DNA of 64,000 bases from Polynucleobacter sp. 31A-FELB (GTDB lineage: Bacteria > Pseudomonadota > Gammaproteobacteria > Burkholderiales > Burkholderiaceae), in contig NZ_JACVOO010000007.1 in the NCBI RefSeq assembly GCF_018882405.1, positions 1 to 64,000 of the forward strand, read 5' to 3'. The position numbers and the translations under genes were made by a program. Below are positions 54,540 to 63,284 of the stretch, piece by piece. Position 1 is the stretch's first letter. Each line of letters opens with the position of its first letter. The notes under the pieces were generated by a model. The model was not told where the DNA came from and did no database searches. It was given only the letters and a program-made list of their open reading frames with translations.

Positions 54540-56270
54540 ATGTCTTTAAACCGTCGTGAGTTTTTACAAGCGCTAGCTATCGCATCCGCTGGTGGCATGA
54601 GTTTGCAATCCAATTTTGCTAGCGCACAAACTACTGCGCAAAAATTTTATGACTTGCCGAAATTCGGTAATGTCCACTTTCTGCATTTCACGGATTGCCA
54701 TGCGCAACTCCTGCCAATCTATTTCCGCGAACCTAACGTTAACTTGGGTATTGGCGCGCAAGAAGGTAAGACGCCGCACTTGGTTGGCGAGTACTTCCTC
54801 AAGGCTAACGGTATTGCTGCAGGCACACGTGATGCGCATGCATTCACTTATTTAGATTATGTGGCTGCAGCACAGAATTACGGCAAGATGGGCGGCTTCG
54901 CCCATATGGCAACCTTAATTAAGCAAATTAAATCCAGCCGTCCAGGCGCATTGCTATTAGATGGTGGTGATACTTGGCAGGGCTCCGGTACAGCGCTTTG
55001 GACTAATGGCCAGGACATGGTTGATGCAGCCTTGCTGTTGGGTGTTGATGTCATGACTCCTCACTGGGAGATGACTCTTGGTGAGAAGCGCGTAATGGAA
55101 ATCGTCAATGGCGATTTTAAGGGCAAGGTTTCTTTTGTTGCCCAAAATATTAAGACCGCAGACTTTGGTGATTCTGTATTTAATCCCTACGTAATGAAAG
55201 TGCAAAACGGGATTCAAGTGGCCATCATTGGTCAAGCATTCCCGTACACGCCAATTGCCAACCCACGTTACTTCACTCCTGACTGGACATTTGGTATTCA
55301 GGAAGAGAATCTTCAAAAGACAATTAATGAAGTGAAGGCCAAGGGGGCAAAGGTTGTCGTATTGCTTTCGCATAACGGTATGGACGTTGATTTGAAGATG
55401 GCATCACGTGTAAGTGGTCTTGATGCAATCATGGGTGGACATACGCATGACGGCGTACCAATTCCAGTCAAGGTGAAGAATTCAGGTGGCGTTACTTTGG
55501 TTACCAATGCAGGCTCAAATAGCAAGTTCTTGGGCGTGCTGGATTTTGATGTGAAGGGTGGCAAGCCAGTAGATTTCCGCTACAAACTCTTCCCAATCTT
55601 CTCCAATATGATTCCGGCTGATCCGGCTATGAATAAGTTGATCGCTAAAGTTCGCGCTCCATACGAGACAAAGTTGAATGAGAAGTTAGCTACTACAGAT
55701 GGTCTTTTGTATCGTCGCGGCAACTTCAATGGCAGCTTCGACCAGTTAATTTTGGACGGACTGATGGCTCAAAAGAACGCAGAAATTTCATTCTCTCCAG
55801 GCTTCCGCTGGGGCACAAGCTTATTGCCAGGTCAGGCCATCACCCGTGAGAATCTATTGGATCAAACTGCAATTACCTATCCATACACCACAGTTACGAA
55901 TATGACTGGTGAGACTATCAAGACTATTCTTGAGGACGTTGCTGATAACTTGTTTAACCCTGATCCGTATTACCAGCAGGGCGGCGATATGGTTCGTGTT
56001 GGTGGTATGCAATACACCATCGACCCGGCAGCCTCTGCAGGAAAACGCATTAGCGATATGCGTTTAAATGGCAAGGATATTGACCCAAGCAAGACTTATA
56101 AAGTTGCTGGTTGGGCGCCGGTTAGTGAAGAGGCTAGAAATGCTGGTGGTGAGCCGATCTGGGATGTAATCGAGCGTCATTTGCGCGATGTGAAGGTTGT
56201 GAAGGCTGTGAAGCTAAACGAGCCAATCATCAAAGGCGTAAAAAATAACCCTGGAATGGTTTCCCTCTAA
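54540..56270 (+). CDS. soxB: Thiosulfohydrolase SoxB
   Basis: Releases sulfate from SoxY-bound thiosulfonate. The 576-residue protein begins with a Tat signal (NRREFL at 4-9, export for the folded dimanganese enzyme). Its 5'-nucleotidase-like metallophosphatase domain has metal-binding blocks HFTDCHAQLLP, LDGGDTWQGSG and MGGHTHDGVP; the C-terminal domain follows from about residue 375. It ends the arsR-soxCDYZAXB set and is followed by a DsrE-like gene after 23 bases. Confidence 0.97.
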   Translation: MSLNRREFLQALAIASAGGMSLQSNFASAQTTAQKFYDLPKFGNVHFLHFTDCHAQLLPIYFREPNVNLGIGAQEGKTPHLVGEYFLKANGIAAGTRDAHAFTYLDYVAAAQNYGKMGGFAHMATLIKQIKSSRPGALLLDGGDTWQGSGTALWTNGQDMVDAALLLGVDVMTPHWEMTLGEKRVMEIVNGDFKGKVSFVAQNIKTADFGDSVFNPYVMKVQNGIQVAIIGQAFPYTPIANPRYFTPDWTFGIQEENLQKTINEVKAKGAKVVVLLSHNGMDVDLKMASRVSGLDAIMGGHTHDGVPIPVKVKNSGGVTLVTNAGSNSKFLGVLDFDVKGGKPVDFRYKLFPIFSNMIPADPAMNKLIAKVRAPYETKLNEKLATTDGLLYRRGNFNGSFDQLILDGLMAQKNAEISFSPGFRWGTSLLPGQAITRENLLDQTAITYPYTTVTNMTGETIKTILEDVADNLFNPDPYYQQGGDMVRVGGMQYTIDPAASAGKRISDMRLNGKDIDPSKTYKVAGWAPVSEEARNAGGEPIWDVIERHLRDVKVVKAVKLNEPIIKGVKNNPGMVSL

Positions 56271-56293
56271 TACCTATTAATCAGAGATACATA

Positions 56294-56719
56294 ATGAAAA
56301 AATTACTTCAGTGCCTCGCAGCCTCTTTTGCATTTTTTGCTTTAGCTGCTCATGCTGCTGGTCCCACTGAAGTGGTTTATCACATTGATGATGCGGAGAC
56401 TCAGGGCATTAAAGGCCTGCGTAATATCCGCAATCATTTGGATGTATCTCCACAAACCAAGATCATTGTTGTTACCCATGCCAATGGGGTAGATATCATG
56501 ATGGAAGGTGCAAAAGATAAGAAGAATGGGATTGAATATGCACCCCTAGTTGGCGCATTGAAGTCACGGGGAGTGCGTTTCGAGGTCTGCGAGATTACCT
56601 TAAAGAATCGTAATCTTAAGAAGGATCAATTTATTCTCGATACTGACTTCACACCATCTGGGGTTGTTCGCGTTGCCGACCTTCAGTACCAAAATCATTT
56701 CGCTTACATAAAGCCTTAA
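56294..56719 (+). CDS. Periplasmic DsrE-family protein
   Basis: A 141-residue protein with a Sec signal peptide (about 1-21, ending AHAA) and one DsrE/TusD-like domain. The conserved cysteine of the family is Cys98 or its neighbour in the RFEVCEITLKNR segment, the only cysteine in the mature chain. DsrE proteins carry persulfides in the cytoplasm; a secreted form would bind sulfane sulfur in the periplasm. Secreted DsrE-like proteins are often found beside sox genes. It follows soxB by 23 bases and is 12 bases from the metallohydrolase gene, so probably on the sox transcript. Confidence 0.82.
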   Translation: MKKLLQCLAASFAFFALAAHAAGPTEVVYHIDDAETQGIKGLRNIRNHLDVSPQTKIIVVTHANGVDIMMEGAKDKKNGIEYAPLVGALKSRGVRFEVCEITLKNRNLKKDQFILDTDFTPSGVVRVADLQYQNHFAYIKP

Positions 56720-56731
56720 TTTTTAGCTGTG

Positions 56732-57676
56732 ATGGCCATTCAGATGCGATCGCTTCTCCTAGGCGCCTTCTCGTTTTTCCTTTTTTTAACCACGGCTTTT
56801 GCCGCGGATGATTTAATTCTTAAGCCTATCCAGGTAGCGCCACACACTTATTTCGTGCAAGGCCTTGCTGAAATGGGTAACAGCAAGAATCAGAATTTCA
56901 TTTCCAATGCAGGATTTGTTATTACGCCTAAGGGCGTAGTAGTTGTTGATGCATTAGGTTCGCCGGTTCTCGCAAAAAAACTTATTACTGAAATCAAAAA
57001 GATCACACCTCAGAAAGTAGTTGCAGTCATTGTGACTCACTACCATGCCGATCACGTCTATGGCCTGCAAGAGTTTAAAAATATTGGCGCAAAGATTTAT
57101 GCGCAAGGCGAGGGTAGAAATTACCTTTCCTCCGAAACCGCCAAGCAACGACTCATTGCTTCACGAGTTGATTTCGCCCCCTGGGTGAATGCCTCGACTA
57201 AGCTGATGGGTGCTGATGTATGGATAGATCAAAGTTATACGCTGACAGTCGGCGGAATTGAATTCAAGATCGGGAGGGTTGGCCCTGCTCATGCTCCTGA
57301 AGACTTGATTATTTACGTCCCCTCCGAGAAAGTCCTTTTTGCGGGAGATTTAGTATTCCGGGGCCGCATTCCTTTTGTGGGCAATGCGGATAGTAGGGGG
57401 TGGTTGCATGCTTTGGATGAAATTCAAGCATTGAATCCCAGCATTGTCATTCCAGGTCATGGCGCCTATTCAAGCAATCCAGCTGAAGATATCCTTTTTA
57501 CCAGGGAGTATTTGAAGTATTTACGTGAATCCATGACCAAATCGGCTGTAAATATGGATCCTTTCGAGGAGGCCTACCAGCAGGCTGATTGGTCAGAATA
57601 CGAAGGAATGCCCTTATTTAGGGCTGCAAACCGCATGAATGCCTATAACGTTTACCTCTCAATTCAGGCGGAATAG
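56732..57676 (+). CDS. Secreted metallo-beta-lactamase-fold hydrolase (SoxH-like)
   Basis: About 314 residues with a Sec signal peptide (about 1-24). Zinc-binding motif THYHADHVYG near residue 107, a further His in VGPAHAPED, Asp in FAGDLVFRG and a final His in VIPGHGAY complete a two-zinc site. It resembles SoxH and the quinoprotein-relay metallohydrolases. A persulfide- or thiol-ester-hydrolysing role in the periplasm is possible. GTG at 56729 and ATG at 56732 adjoin; I prefer the ATG. It is on the same strand as sox with a 12-base gap to the DsrE-like gene. Confidence 0.82.
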   Translation: MAIQMRSLLLGAFSFFLFLTTAFAADDLILKPIQVAPHTYFVQGLAEMGNSKNQNFISNAGFVITPKGVVVVDALGSPVLAKKLITEIKKITPQKVVAVIVTHYHADHVYGLQEFKNIGAKIYAQGEGRNYLSSETAKQRLIASRVDFAPWVNASTKLMGADVWIDQSYTLTVGGIEFKIGRVGPAHAPEDLIIYVPSEKVLFAGDLVFRGRIPFVGNADSRGWLHALDEIQALNPSIVIPGHGAYSSNPAEDILFTREYLKYLRESMTKSAVNMDPFEEAYQQADWSEYEGMPLFRAANRMNAYNVYLSIQAE

Positions 57677-57736
57677 GGCAGATTTGTCGTCTGGGCTTTA
57701 AAATAGTCGTTTACTTCGCTAAATGACTGATTTCAA

Positions 57737-58051
57737 ATGAAATTACCACTGATAAAGCTCGGCATTGCCATTTTTGCATCCCTTGGACTGCATTTATCTG
57801 CCTTCGCAACGCCAGATCTGGCAAATGGCAAAAAAATTGATCAGCAGAAATGCTACGCTTGCCATGCCAAGAAATCTGGTTTTGGTAATGGCGACATGAT
57901 CTACACGCGTAGCGATAGCAAGGTTAAAAATCTCCAGAATTTAAAGTCGATGGTTGCAATGTGCAATACAGAGCTCCGTCTCGATCTTTTCCCTGAGGAT
58001 GAGGCTGATGTCACAGCCTTTCTCAATAAACAGTTTTATAAATTTAAATAA
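57737..58051 (+). CDS. Small periplasmic c-type cytochrome
   Basis: A 104-residue protein with a Sec signal peptide (about 1-25) and one haem motif, CYACH at 39-43. A second conserved area, MVAMCNTELRLDLFPEDE, has an extra cysteine (about residue 76) and Met residues that could be the axial ligand. It should be a soluble electron carrier from SoxAX/SoxCD to the oxidase, but I cannot place it in a named cytochrome class. It begins 60 bases after the metallohydrolase and ends 21 before a YeeE/YedE gene. Confidence 0.85.
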   Translation: MKLPLIKLGIAIFASLGLHLSAFATPDLANGKKIDQQKCYACHAKKSGFGNGDMIYTRSDSKVKNLQNLKSMVAMCNTELRLDLFPEDEADVTAFLNKQFYKFK

Positions 58052-58072
58052 TTTCAGTAAAGAATTTTCATT

Positions 58073-59194
58073 ATGGATGCGGTAGATATTTCCTCGCTTA
58101 GCAAATCCGTTTTGCTTGCTACCTTTGCAATTACTTTTTTGCTTGGTGCGGTTATGCAGAAAACTGGGTTTTGCAGCATGGGTGCAGTGTCAGATATTTT
58201 TATTATGTCTAGCTGGGGTCGCTTGAAGCAATGGTTCTTGGCCATTGGAGTTGCTATTGTTGGTTTTGCTCTGATGTCTTATGTTGGCTTGATTGATCCA
58301 TTAAAAAGTATGTATACCGGTAGCAAGTTTTTATGGCTATCTACCATTGTGGGTAGCACTCTATTTGGTTTTGGTATGGTGCTTTCCTCTGGGTGCGGAA
58401 GCAAAACTCTAGTTCGCATTGGCGGCGGTAATCTGAAGTCCATTGTTGTGTTTATGGTTCTTGGGCTTTCCGCCTACATGACTATGAAGGGCTTTCTTGG
58501 CGTCATTCGCATCAATACATTGGATTCTGTTTTCGTAGCACTTAATACGCCACAAGATTTGCCAAGTATTTTGAGTCCAATCACTGGCATTGCTCGAGCT
58601 AACTTACATTTAGCTCTTGGGTTAATAATTGGTTTTGCTTTTATTGCATACGCTTTAGCAAGCAAGGCCTTTTGGACGGCAGAAAATTTGTTTGCAGGCA
58701 TATTTGTTGGTCTCGCCATTTGTGCCGTATGGTGGGTATCCGGGAACCTGGGTTATGTTGCCGAGGATCCAAATACCCTAGCAGAGGTCTTCTTAGTCAC
58801 CAACTCTGGTCGAATGGAGAGTCTTTCTTTCGTTGCGCCTTATGCCTACTCCTTGGATTGGCTAATGATGTACAGCGATACTTCCAAGGTCATCACCGTT
58901 GGTATTGCCGCAGTGATTGGGATGATTTTAGGTTCAGCATGTATTTCTATATTTACTAAGTCTTTTCGCTGGGAGAGCTTTCGTAATACAGAAGACACTG
59001 CCAATCACTTGATTGGAGCTACGCTGATGGGCTTTGGCGGCGTGACAGCACTCGGTTGCACCGTAGGCCAGGGCTTGAGTGGTATCTCTACGTTAGCGAT
59101 CGGCTCAATACTTGCCTTACCAGGATTTATCTTTGGCGCATATTTGGCTCTACGTTATCTGGAGTCACGCAATGCTCCCAATCCCTGCAGTTAA
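58073..59194 (+). CDS. Full-length YeeE/YedE transporter (TsuA-type)
   Basis: A 373-residue protein with about nine to ten helices, the fused form of the YeeE/YedE fold. Three conserved cysteines lie at Cys34 (KTGFCSMGAV), Cys108 (SSGCGSKTLVRIGGG) and Cys329 (TALGCTVGQGLSG), the same triple arrangement as the thiosulfate transporter TsuA, where they pass thiosulfate through the membrane. It probably imports thiosulfate or sulfane sulfur released by the Sox pathway. It follows the cytochrome gene by 21 bases and precedes a split pair on the same strand. Confidence 0.9.
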   Translation: MDAVDISSLSKSVLLATFAITFLLGAVMQKTGFCSMGAVSDIFIMSSWGRLKQWFLAIGVAIVGFALMSYVGLIDPLKSMYTGSKFLWLSTIVGSTLFGFGMVLSSGCGSKTLVRIGGGNLKSIVVFMVLGLSAYMTMKGFLGVIRINTLDSVFVALNTPQDLPSILSPITGIARANLHLALGLIIGFAFIAYALASKAFWTAENLFAGIFVGLAICAVWWVSGNLGYVAEDPNTLAEVFLVTNSGRMESLSFVAPYAYSLDWLMMYSDTSKVITVGIAAVIGMILGSACISIFTKSFRWESFRNTEDTANHLIGATLMGFGGVTALGCTVGQGLSGISTLAIGSILALPGFIFGAYLALRYLESRNAPNPCS

Positions 59195-59218
59195 CCCTTT
59201 TATATTAAGAAAAATCAG

Positions 59219-59656
59219 ATGCAGATAGATTGGTTGGCTTTTACACCTGGCCCCGCATTTCTCGGTGGAATGCTATTGGGTATTGCTGCGGCCTTATATG
59301 TGATTCTGCATGGTCGCATCCTTGGGATCAGCGGAATCGTTTCTGGTCTGCTTACGCCTAAAGAGGGCGATGTTAATTGGCGCTTAAGTCTTATATTAGG
59401 TTTACTAAGCGCACCGTTTTGGGCAAGCTTGTTGCTTGACCTGCACACCACAACAGTAATTGATGCGGATTGGCTTGCCATCATCATTGCTGGATTTCTA
59501 GTAGGCTTTGGTGCCCACTATGGCTCGGGCTGTACTAGCGGACATGGTGTTTGTGGTTTATCCCGTTTATCACCAAGATCTTTAGTGGCCACCATGTCTT
59601 TCATGGGCGCTGGATTTATCACAGTGTTTGTCATTCGTCATGTGTTAGGTCTATAA
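59219..59656 (+). CDS. YeeE/YedE-family transporter, first half (split pair 2)
   Basis: A 145-residue membrane protein with four helices. FGAHYGSGCTSGHGVCGLSR carries Cys105 and Cys112 at the pore block. The protein lacks the longer N-terminal loop of the 43116 homologue. It pairs with the following gene, which starts three bases after its stop, to form a divided YeeE/YedE transporter. Being next to the full-length 58073 gene, it could be a paralogue with another substrate or direction. Confidence 0.86.
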   Translation: MQIDWLAFTPGPAFLGGMLLGIAAALYVILHGRILGISGIVSGLLTPKEGDVNWRLSLILGLLSAPFWASLLLDLHTTTVIDADWLAIIIAGFLVGFGAHYGSGCTSGHGVCGLSRLSPRSLVATMSFMGAGFITVFVIRHVLGL

Positions 59657-59659
59657 ATC

Positions 59660-60091
59660 ATGAGAAGACATTTCAATTTCTATAGCCAGTATTTGATTGG
59701 CGTTTTATTTGGTATCGGCCTGATTATTTCCGGCATGAGTAATCCCCAAAAGATTCTCAATTTTCTTGATCTTGCTGGTAACTGGGATCCATCTTTAATG
59801 TTTGTGATGGCCGGCGCAATTCTGGTTGGCTTAGGCGGCTTTTATTTGGTCTCTAAGCGTACAGAAGCTTTTTTTGGTGGCGTTCTCCATATCCCCACCA
59901 GAAGAGATATTTCTAAGCCTCTCGTCATTGGTAGTCTGATTTTTGGTGCAGGGTGGGGTATCGCTGGATTTTGTCCTGGCCCCGCAATTGTTGCCTTGGG
60001 AGCTGGTCACATCAAGGCTCTAGTATTCATATTGGCGATGCTGGCTGGCATGGCTATTTGCAACCGCTTCTTTACGGGTCATAAAAAGTAA
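59660..60091 (+). CDS. YeeE/YedE-family (DUF6691) transporter, second half (split pair 2)
   Basis: A 143-residue membrane protein with four helices, including ISGMSNPQKILNFLDLAG NWDP, the DUF6691 hallmark, and GIAGFCPGPAIVALG with Cys105. It is the partner of the 59219 gene. DUF6691/YeeE pairs of this size are common next to ArsR regulators and rhodaneses in Proteobacteria. It is followed after 59 A/T-rich bases by the DUF442 gene. Confidence 0.86.
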   Translation: MRRHFNFYSQYLIGVLFGIGLIISGMSNPQKILNFLDLAGNWDPSLMFVMAGAILVGLGGFYLVSKRTEAFFGGVLHIPTRRDISKPLVIGSLIFGAGWGIAGFCPGPAIVALGAGHIKALVFILAMLAGMAICNRFFTGHKK

Positions 60092-60150
60092 GTCTGATTT
60101 AGAATCTAAGTTATTAGTTTTTAAATACTTTTTTACTTTTTGAGGTCTAA

Positions 60151-60495
60151 ATGAGTCTTCCTATTGCTTGCCATACCGATCAATTCGGTACGCTCGGTCA
60201 AATCGACCCAAGCCACTTAGCTGAGATCGTTAAACAGGGTTACAAAAGCGTAATCAATAATCGCCCTGATTTTGAAGGTGGCCCCGATCAACCTACTAAT
60301 GCACAAATTCAGGCCCAAGCTGAAGCGCTAGGCTTGAACTACGCTTATTTGCCAGTAATACCTGGTGCATTTACACAAGATCAAGTTGTTGAGATGGCGC
60401 GTTTGTTAAAAACAATGCCTGGCCCCATTTTGGCCTTTTGCCGCTCAGGTGCCCGCTCTACTAATTTGTATCAAATGGCTCTACAAGTTCGTTAA
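60151..60495 (+). CDS. DUF442/TIGR01244 family sulfurtransferase-like protein
   Basis: A 114-residue cytoplasmic protein with the active loop FCRSGARSTNL, Cys97 and Arg102, a rhodanese- or phosphatase-like phosphate-binding loop. The N terminus GTLGQIDPSHLAEIVKQGYK is typical of TIGR01244. In many bacteria this domain is fused or adjacent to a Blh/ETHE1 persulfide dioxygenase; here it stands alone at the end of the sulfur island. It probably processes persulfides in the cytoplasm after uptake by the YeeE/YedE proteins, which is inference. Confidence 0.85.
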   Translation: MSLPIACHTDQFGTLGQIDPSHLAEIVKQGYKSVINNRPDFEGGPDQPTNAQIQAQAEALGLNYAYLPVIPGAFTQDQVVEMARLLKTMPGPILAFCRSGARSTNLYQMALQVR

Positions 60496-60512
60496 TCTTT
60501 CATTAAGCACTT

Positions 60513-60932
60513 ATGCGCATTGAGATCCCAGAAGAGAAAAAGTTTGTTCATCAAATGAACATGCCAATTCGTTGGGGTGACATGGACGCATTTGGTCACG
60601 TCAATAATACGGTGTACTTTCGTTACATGGAGCAGGCTAGGGTGGAGTGGATCACTTCTCTTGGTTATAGCGTTGCCCCTGGCGATGAATCCATGTTGAT
60701 GATGAATGGTTTTTGTAATTTTCATCAACAGCTTTCTTATCCCGGCGAGCTGATACTAAAGACGTATATCGGCAATATTGGACGGTCAAGCTTAGATGTC
60801 TTCACAACTATGGCTTTAAGCACTGAACCCGATTCGTTGGCCGCGGTTGGCGGGGCTACGATGGTCTGGGTGAATCTGAAGACTGGTAAATCAACGCCTT
60901 GGCCAGATCACGTGATCAATAAGCTGCGCTAG
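60513..60932 (+). CDS. Acyl-CoA thioesterase (4HBT/YbgC-type hotdog fold)
   Basis: A 139-residue hotdog-fold thioesterase. The block RWGDMDAFGHVNNTVYFRYM (about 20-39) holds the catalytic Asp and the HVNN loop of the 4-hydroxybenzoyl-CoA thioesterase family; a long central helix (EQARVEWI) follows. Members hydrolyse acyl-CoAs in the cytoplasm; the acyl chain is not predictable. It lies 17 bases after the DUF442 gene and nine before mnmH on the same strand, so it may be co-transcribed with both, but no sulfur link is evident. Confidence 0.9.
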   Translation: MRIEIPEEKKFVHQMNMPIRWGDMDAFGHVNNTVYFRYMEQARVEWITSLGYSVAPGDESMLMMNGFCNFHQQLSYPGELILKTYIGNIGRSSLDVFTTMALSTEPDSLAAVGGATMVWVNLKTGKSTPWPDHVINKLR

Positions 60933-60940
60933 GACATTAT

Positions 60941-62014
60941 TTGCAACCTAGCAATCCACATATTCTCAGCATTGAAAAATTAGCATCTTCTTTAAATGAG
61001 TTTGATGCCATTATTGATGTTCGCTCACCAGCTGAATTTGCTTTAGATCATATTCCTGGCGCCATTAATCTGCCTGTATTGAATAATGAAGAGCGTATAG
61101 AGATCGGCACTCTTTACAAGCAAGTATCGCCATTTGCGGCAAAGAAATTAGGCGCAGCCTATGTCTCTCGCAATATTGCTAATCATTTAGAAAATTCATT
61201 GATCGATTTTCCGAGAGAGTGGCGTCCTCTGATTTACTGCTGGCGTGGTGGTGAACGCAGTGGTGCCTTTACCCATATTCTCAATCGCATCGGCTGGAAG
61301 GCCATGCAACTACAAAGCGGCTACCAAGGTTTTCGTCGTGTTGTGATTGATGGGCTCGATCAGGCTGCTAAAGATTTTTCTTTTCAAGTAATTGCCGGAA
61401 TGACTGGCAGCGGCAAGACTCGCATCCTTCAGGAGATTGGCTTAATTGGGCAGCAAATACTGGATCTTGAGGGTTTGGCTATTCACCGCGGCTCAGTTCT
61501 TGGTAATGAACCAAACATTGAGCAGCCTTCACAAAAAGGTTTTGAAACTAACTTGTGGAATGCTTTGAATAAATTAGACTCCAGCAAGATTGTCTTTGTT
61601 GAGTCTGAAAGTAAAAAGGTGGGAGGCTTACATATTCCGGATCCATTAATGGAGCGGATTCGTGAAGGTCAATGCATAGAACTTCGCTCAAGTACCGCTA
61701 CGCGAGTTTCATGGCTTCTGCGTGAGTACCGTCATTTTTTATCTAATCCCGATAGCTTTAAGCAAAAACTTGGCTTGTTAACATCGCGTTATGGCAAGGT
61801 TCAAATTACCAAATGGCATGAGGCAATTGATGCGGGGGATTTTGAGAGTTTGGTTGAAGAGTTATTGGTGATGCATTACGACCCATCGTACCAATCTTCA
61901 ATCGTTCGTAACTTTCCGAGCTATCGCGAAGATCACTTCGTACAACTTGAAAATGATAGTGATGAAGCTTTTGCAAAAACTGCAAAAGACCTCATCACCA
62001 AACTTGCCCTTTAA
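60941..62014 (+). CDS. mnmH: tRNA 2-selenouridine synthase
   Basis: Replaces sulfur by selenium at the wobble 2-thiouridine of tRNA, using selenophosphate. The 357-residue protein has an N-terminal rhodanese domain (about 10-125) with catalytic Cys100 in [13 protein letters not shown], and a P-loop domain ([11 protein letters not shown] near 148-158). The start is TTG at 60941; no upstream ATG is in frame. Selenophosphate synthetase (selD) is not in this window. Its stop overlaps the convergent acyl-CoA dehydrogenase gene by four bases. Confidence 0.95.
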   Translation: MQPSNPHILSIEKLASSLNEFDAIIDVRSPAEFALDHIPGAINLPVLNNEERIEIGTLYKQVSPFAAKKLGAAYVSRNIANHLENSLIDFPREWRPLIYCWRGGERSGAFTHILNRIGWKAMQLQSGYQGFRRVVIDGLDQAAKDFSFQVIAGMTGSGKTRILQEIGLIGQQILDLEGLAIHRGSVLGNEPNIEQPSQKGFETNLWNALNKLDSSKIVFVESESKKVGGLHIPDPLMERIREGQCIELRSSTATRVSWLLREYRHFLSNPDSFKQKLGLLTSRYGKVQITKWHEAIDAGDFESLVEELLVMHYDPSYQSSIVRNFPSYREDHFVQLENDSDEAFAKTAKDLITKLAL

Positions 62015-63189
62015 CTAAAAGCCTGAATTCCAGTTTGTGCACGACCCAAAATGAGGGCGTGAATATCATGCGTACCTTCATAGGTATTAACGACTTCCAG
62101 ATTGAGCATATGACGCACTACGCCATATTCATCTGAGATACCGTTCCCGCCATGCATGTCTCTAGCCATGCGAGCTACATCCAAAGATTTTCCGCAGGAG
62201 TTACGCTTCATCATAGAGGTAATTTCTGGCGCGGCGATTCCTTCGTCTTTCATACGGCCTAAACGTAGGCAGCCTTGAAGAGCTAGCGTGATTTCAGTTT
62301 GCATATCAGCAAGCTTTTTCTGGATTAGCTGATTAGCGGCGAGAGGGCGATTAAACTGTTTGCGATCCATTGTGTACTGACGTGCGGCATACCAGCACCA
62401 CTCAGCAGCGCCAAGCGAACCCCAGGCAATGCCATAACGTGCTGAGTTCAGGCAAGTGAATGGACCTTTGAGGCCAGTAATTTCTGGGAACTCATTTTCT
62501 GCTGGGACAAACACTTCATCCATCACGATTTCGCCAGTAATGGAGGCGCGTAGACCCATCTTTCCGCTGATCTTGGGTGCAGATAGACCCTTCATGCCTT
62601 TTTCTAGGATGAAGCCTCTTATCAAGCCTTCATCATTTTTAGCCCATACAACAAATACGTCTGCAATTGGGGAGTTGGAGATCCACATCTTGGAGCCCGT
62701 GAGCGAGAAGCCGCCTGGAACCTTTTTCGCTCTGGTGATCATTCCACCCGCATCTGAACCAAAGTTGGGTTCGGTCAAACCGAAACAACCAATCCATTCA
62801 CCGGTAGCTAACTTTGGGAGGTATTTCTGTTTCTGAGCTTCGCTACCAAATTCATTGATAGGCACCATGACTAAGGACGACTGCACACTCATCATCGAGC
62901 GGTAACCAGAATCCACGCGCTCAATTTCACGTGCGATTAATCCGTAAGAAACGTAATTGAGGTTTGCGCCACCGTATTGCTCAGGAATAGTGATTCCCAA
63001 AAGACCCAACTCACCCATTTCTCGGAAGATTGCAGGGTCAGTTGTTTCGTTGCGATAAGCATCATGAATGCGCGGCATGAGACGGCCTTGAGCATACTCA
63101 GCGGCAGCATCGCGTACCATGCGCTCATCTTCGGTTAATTGAGTGTCGAGGAGTAGGGGGTCTGCCCAGTTAAAACTAGCTTTACTCAT
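62011..63189 (-). CDS. gcdH: Glutaryl-CoA dehydrogenase
   Basis: An FAD-dependent acyl-CoA dehydrogenase of 392 residues that oxidises and decarboxylates glutaryl-CoA to crotonyl-CoA in lysine, tryptophan and benzoate catabolism. The C-terminal [21 protein letters not shown] block carries the catalytic Glu and is typical of Gcd[20 protein letters not shown] and the [19 protein letters not shown] block bind flavin and substrate. It converges on mnmH with a four-base overlap of their stops. Confidence 0.94.
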   Translation of the reverse strand: MSKASFNWADPLLLDTQLTEDERMVRDAAAEYAQGRLMPRIHDAYRNETTDPAIFREMGELGLLGITIPEQYGGANLNYVSYGLIAREIERVDSGYRSMMSVQSSLVMVPINEFGSEAQKQKYLPKLATGEWIGCFGLTEPNFGSDAGGMITRAKKVPGGFSLTGSKMWISNSPIADVFVVWAKNDEGLIRGFILEKGMKGLSAPKISGKMGLRASITGEIVMDEVFVPAENEFPEITGLKGPFTCLNSARYGIAWGSLGAAEWCWYAARQYTMDRKQFNRPLAANQLIQKKLADMQTEITLALQGCLRLGRMKDEGIAAPEITSMMKRNSCGKSLDVARMARDMHGGNGISDEYGVVRHMLNLEVVNTYEGTHDIHALILGRAQTGIQAFS

Positions 63190-63284
63190 GATTCTTAGTC
63201 GTCCTATCTTGGTTTTTGGTATGCACCCTGTGAATTTTCAGGAATGCAGATATTCTTATTTCTATTATCCATTTTTCTAGACTT

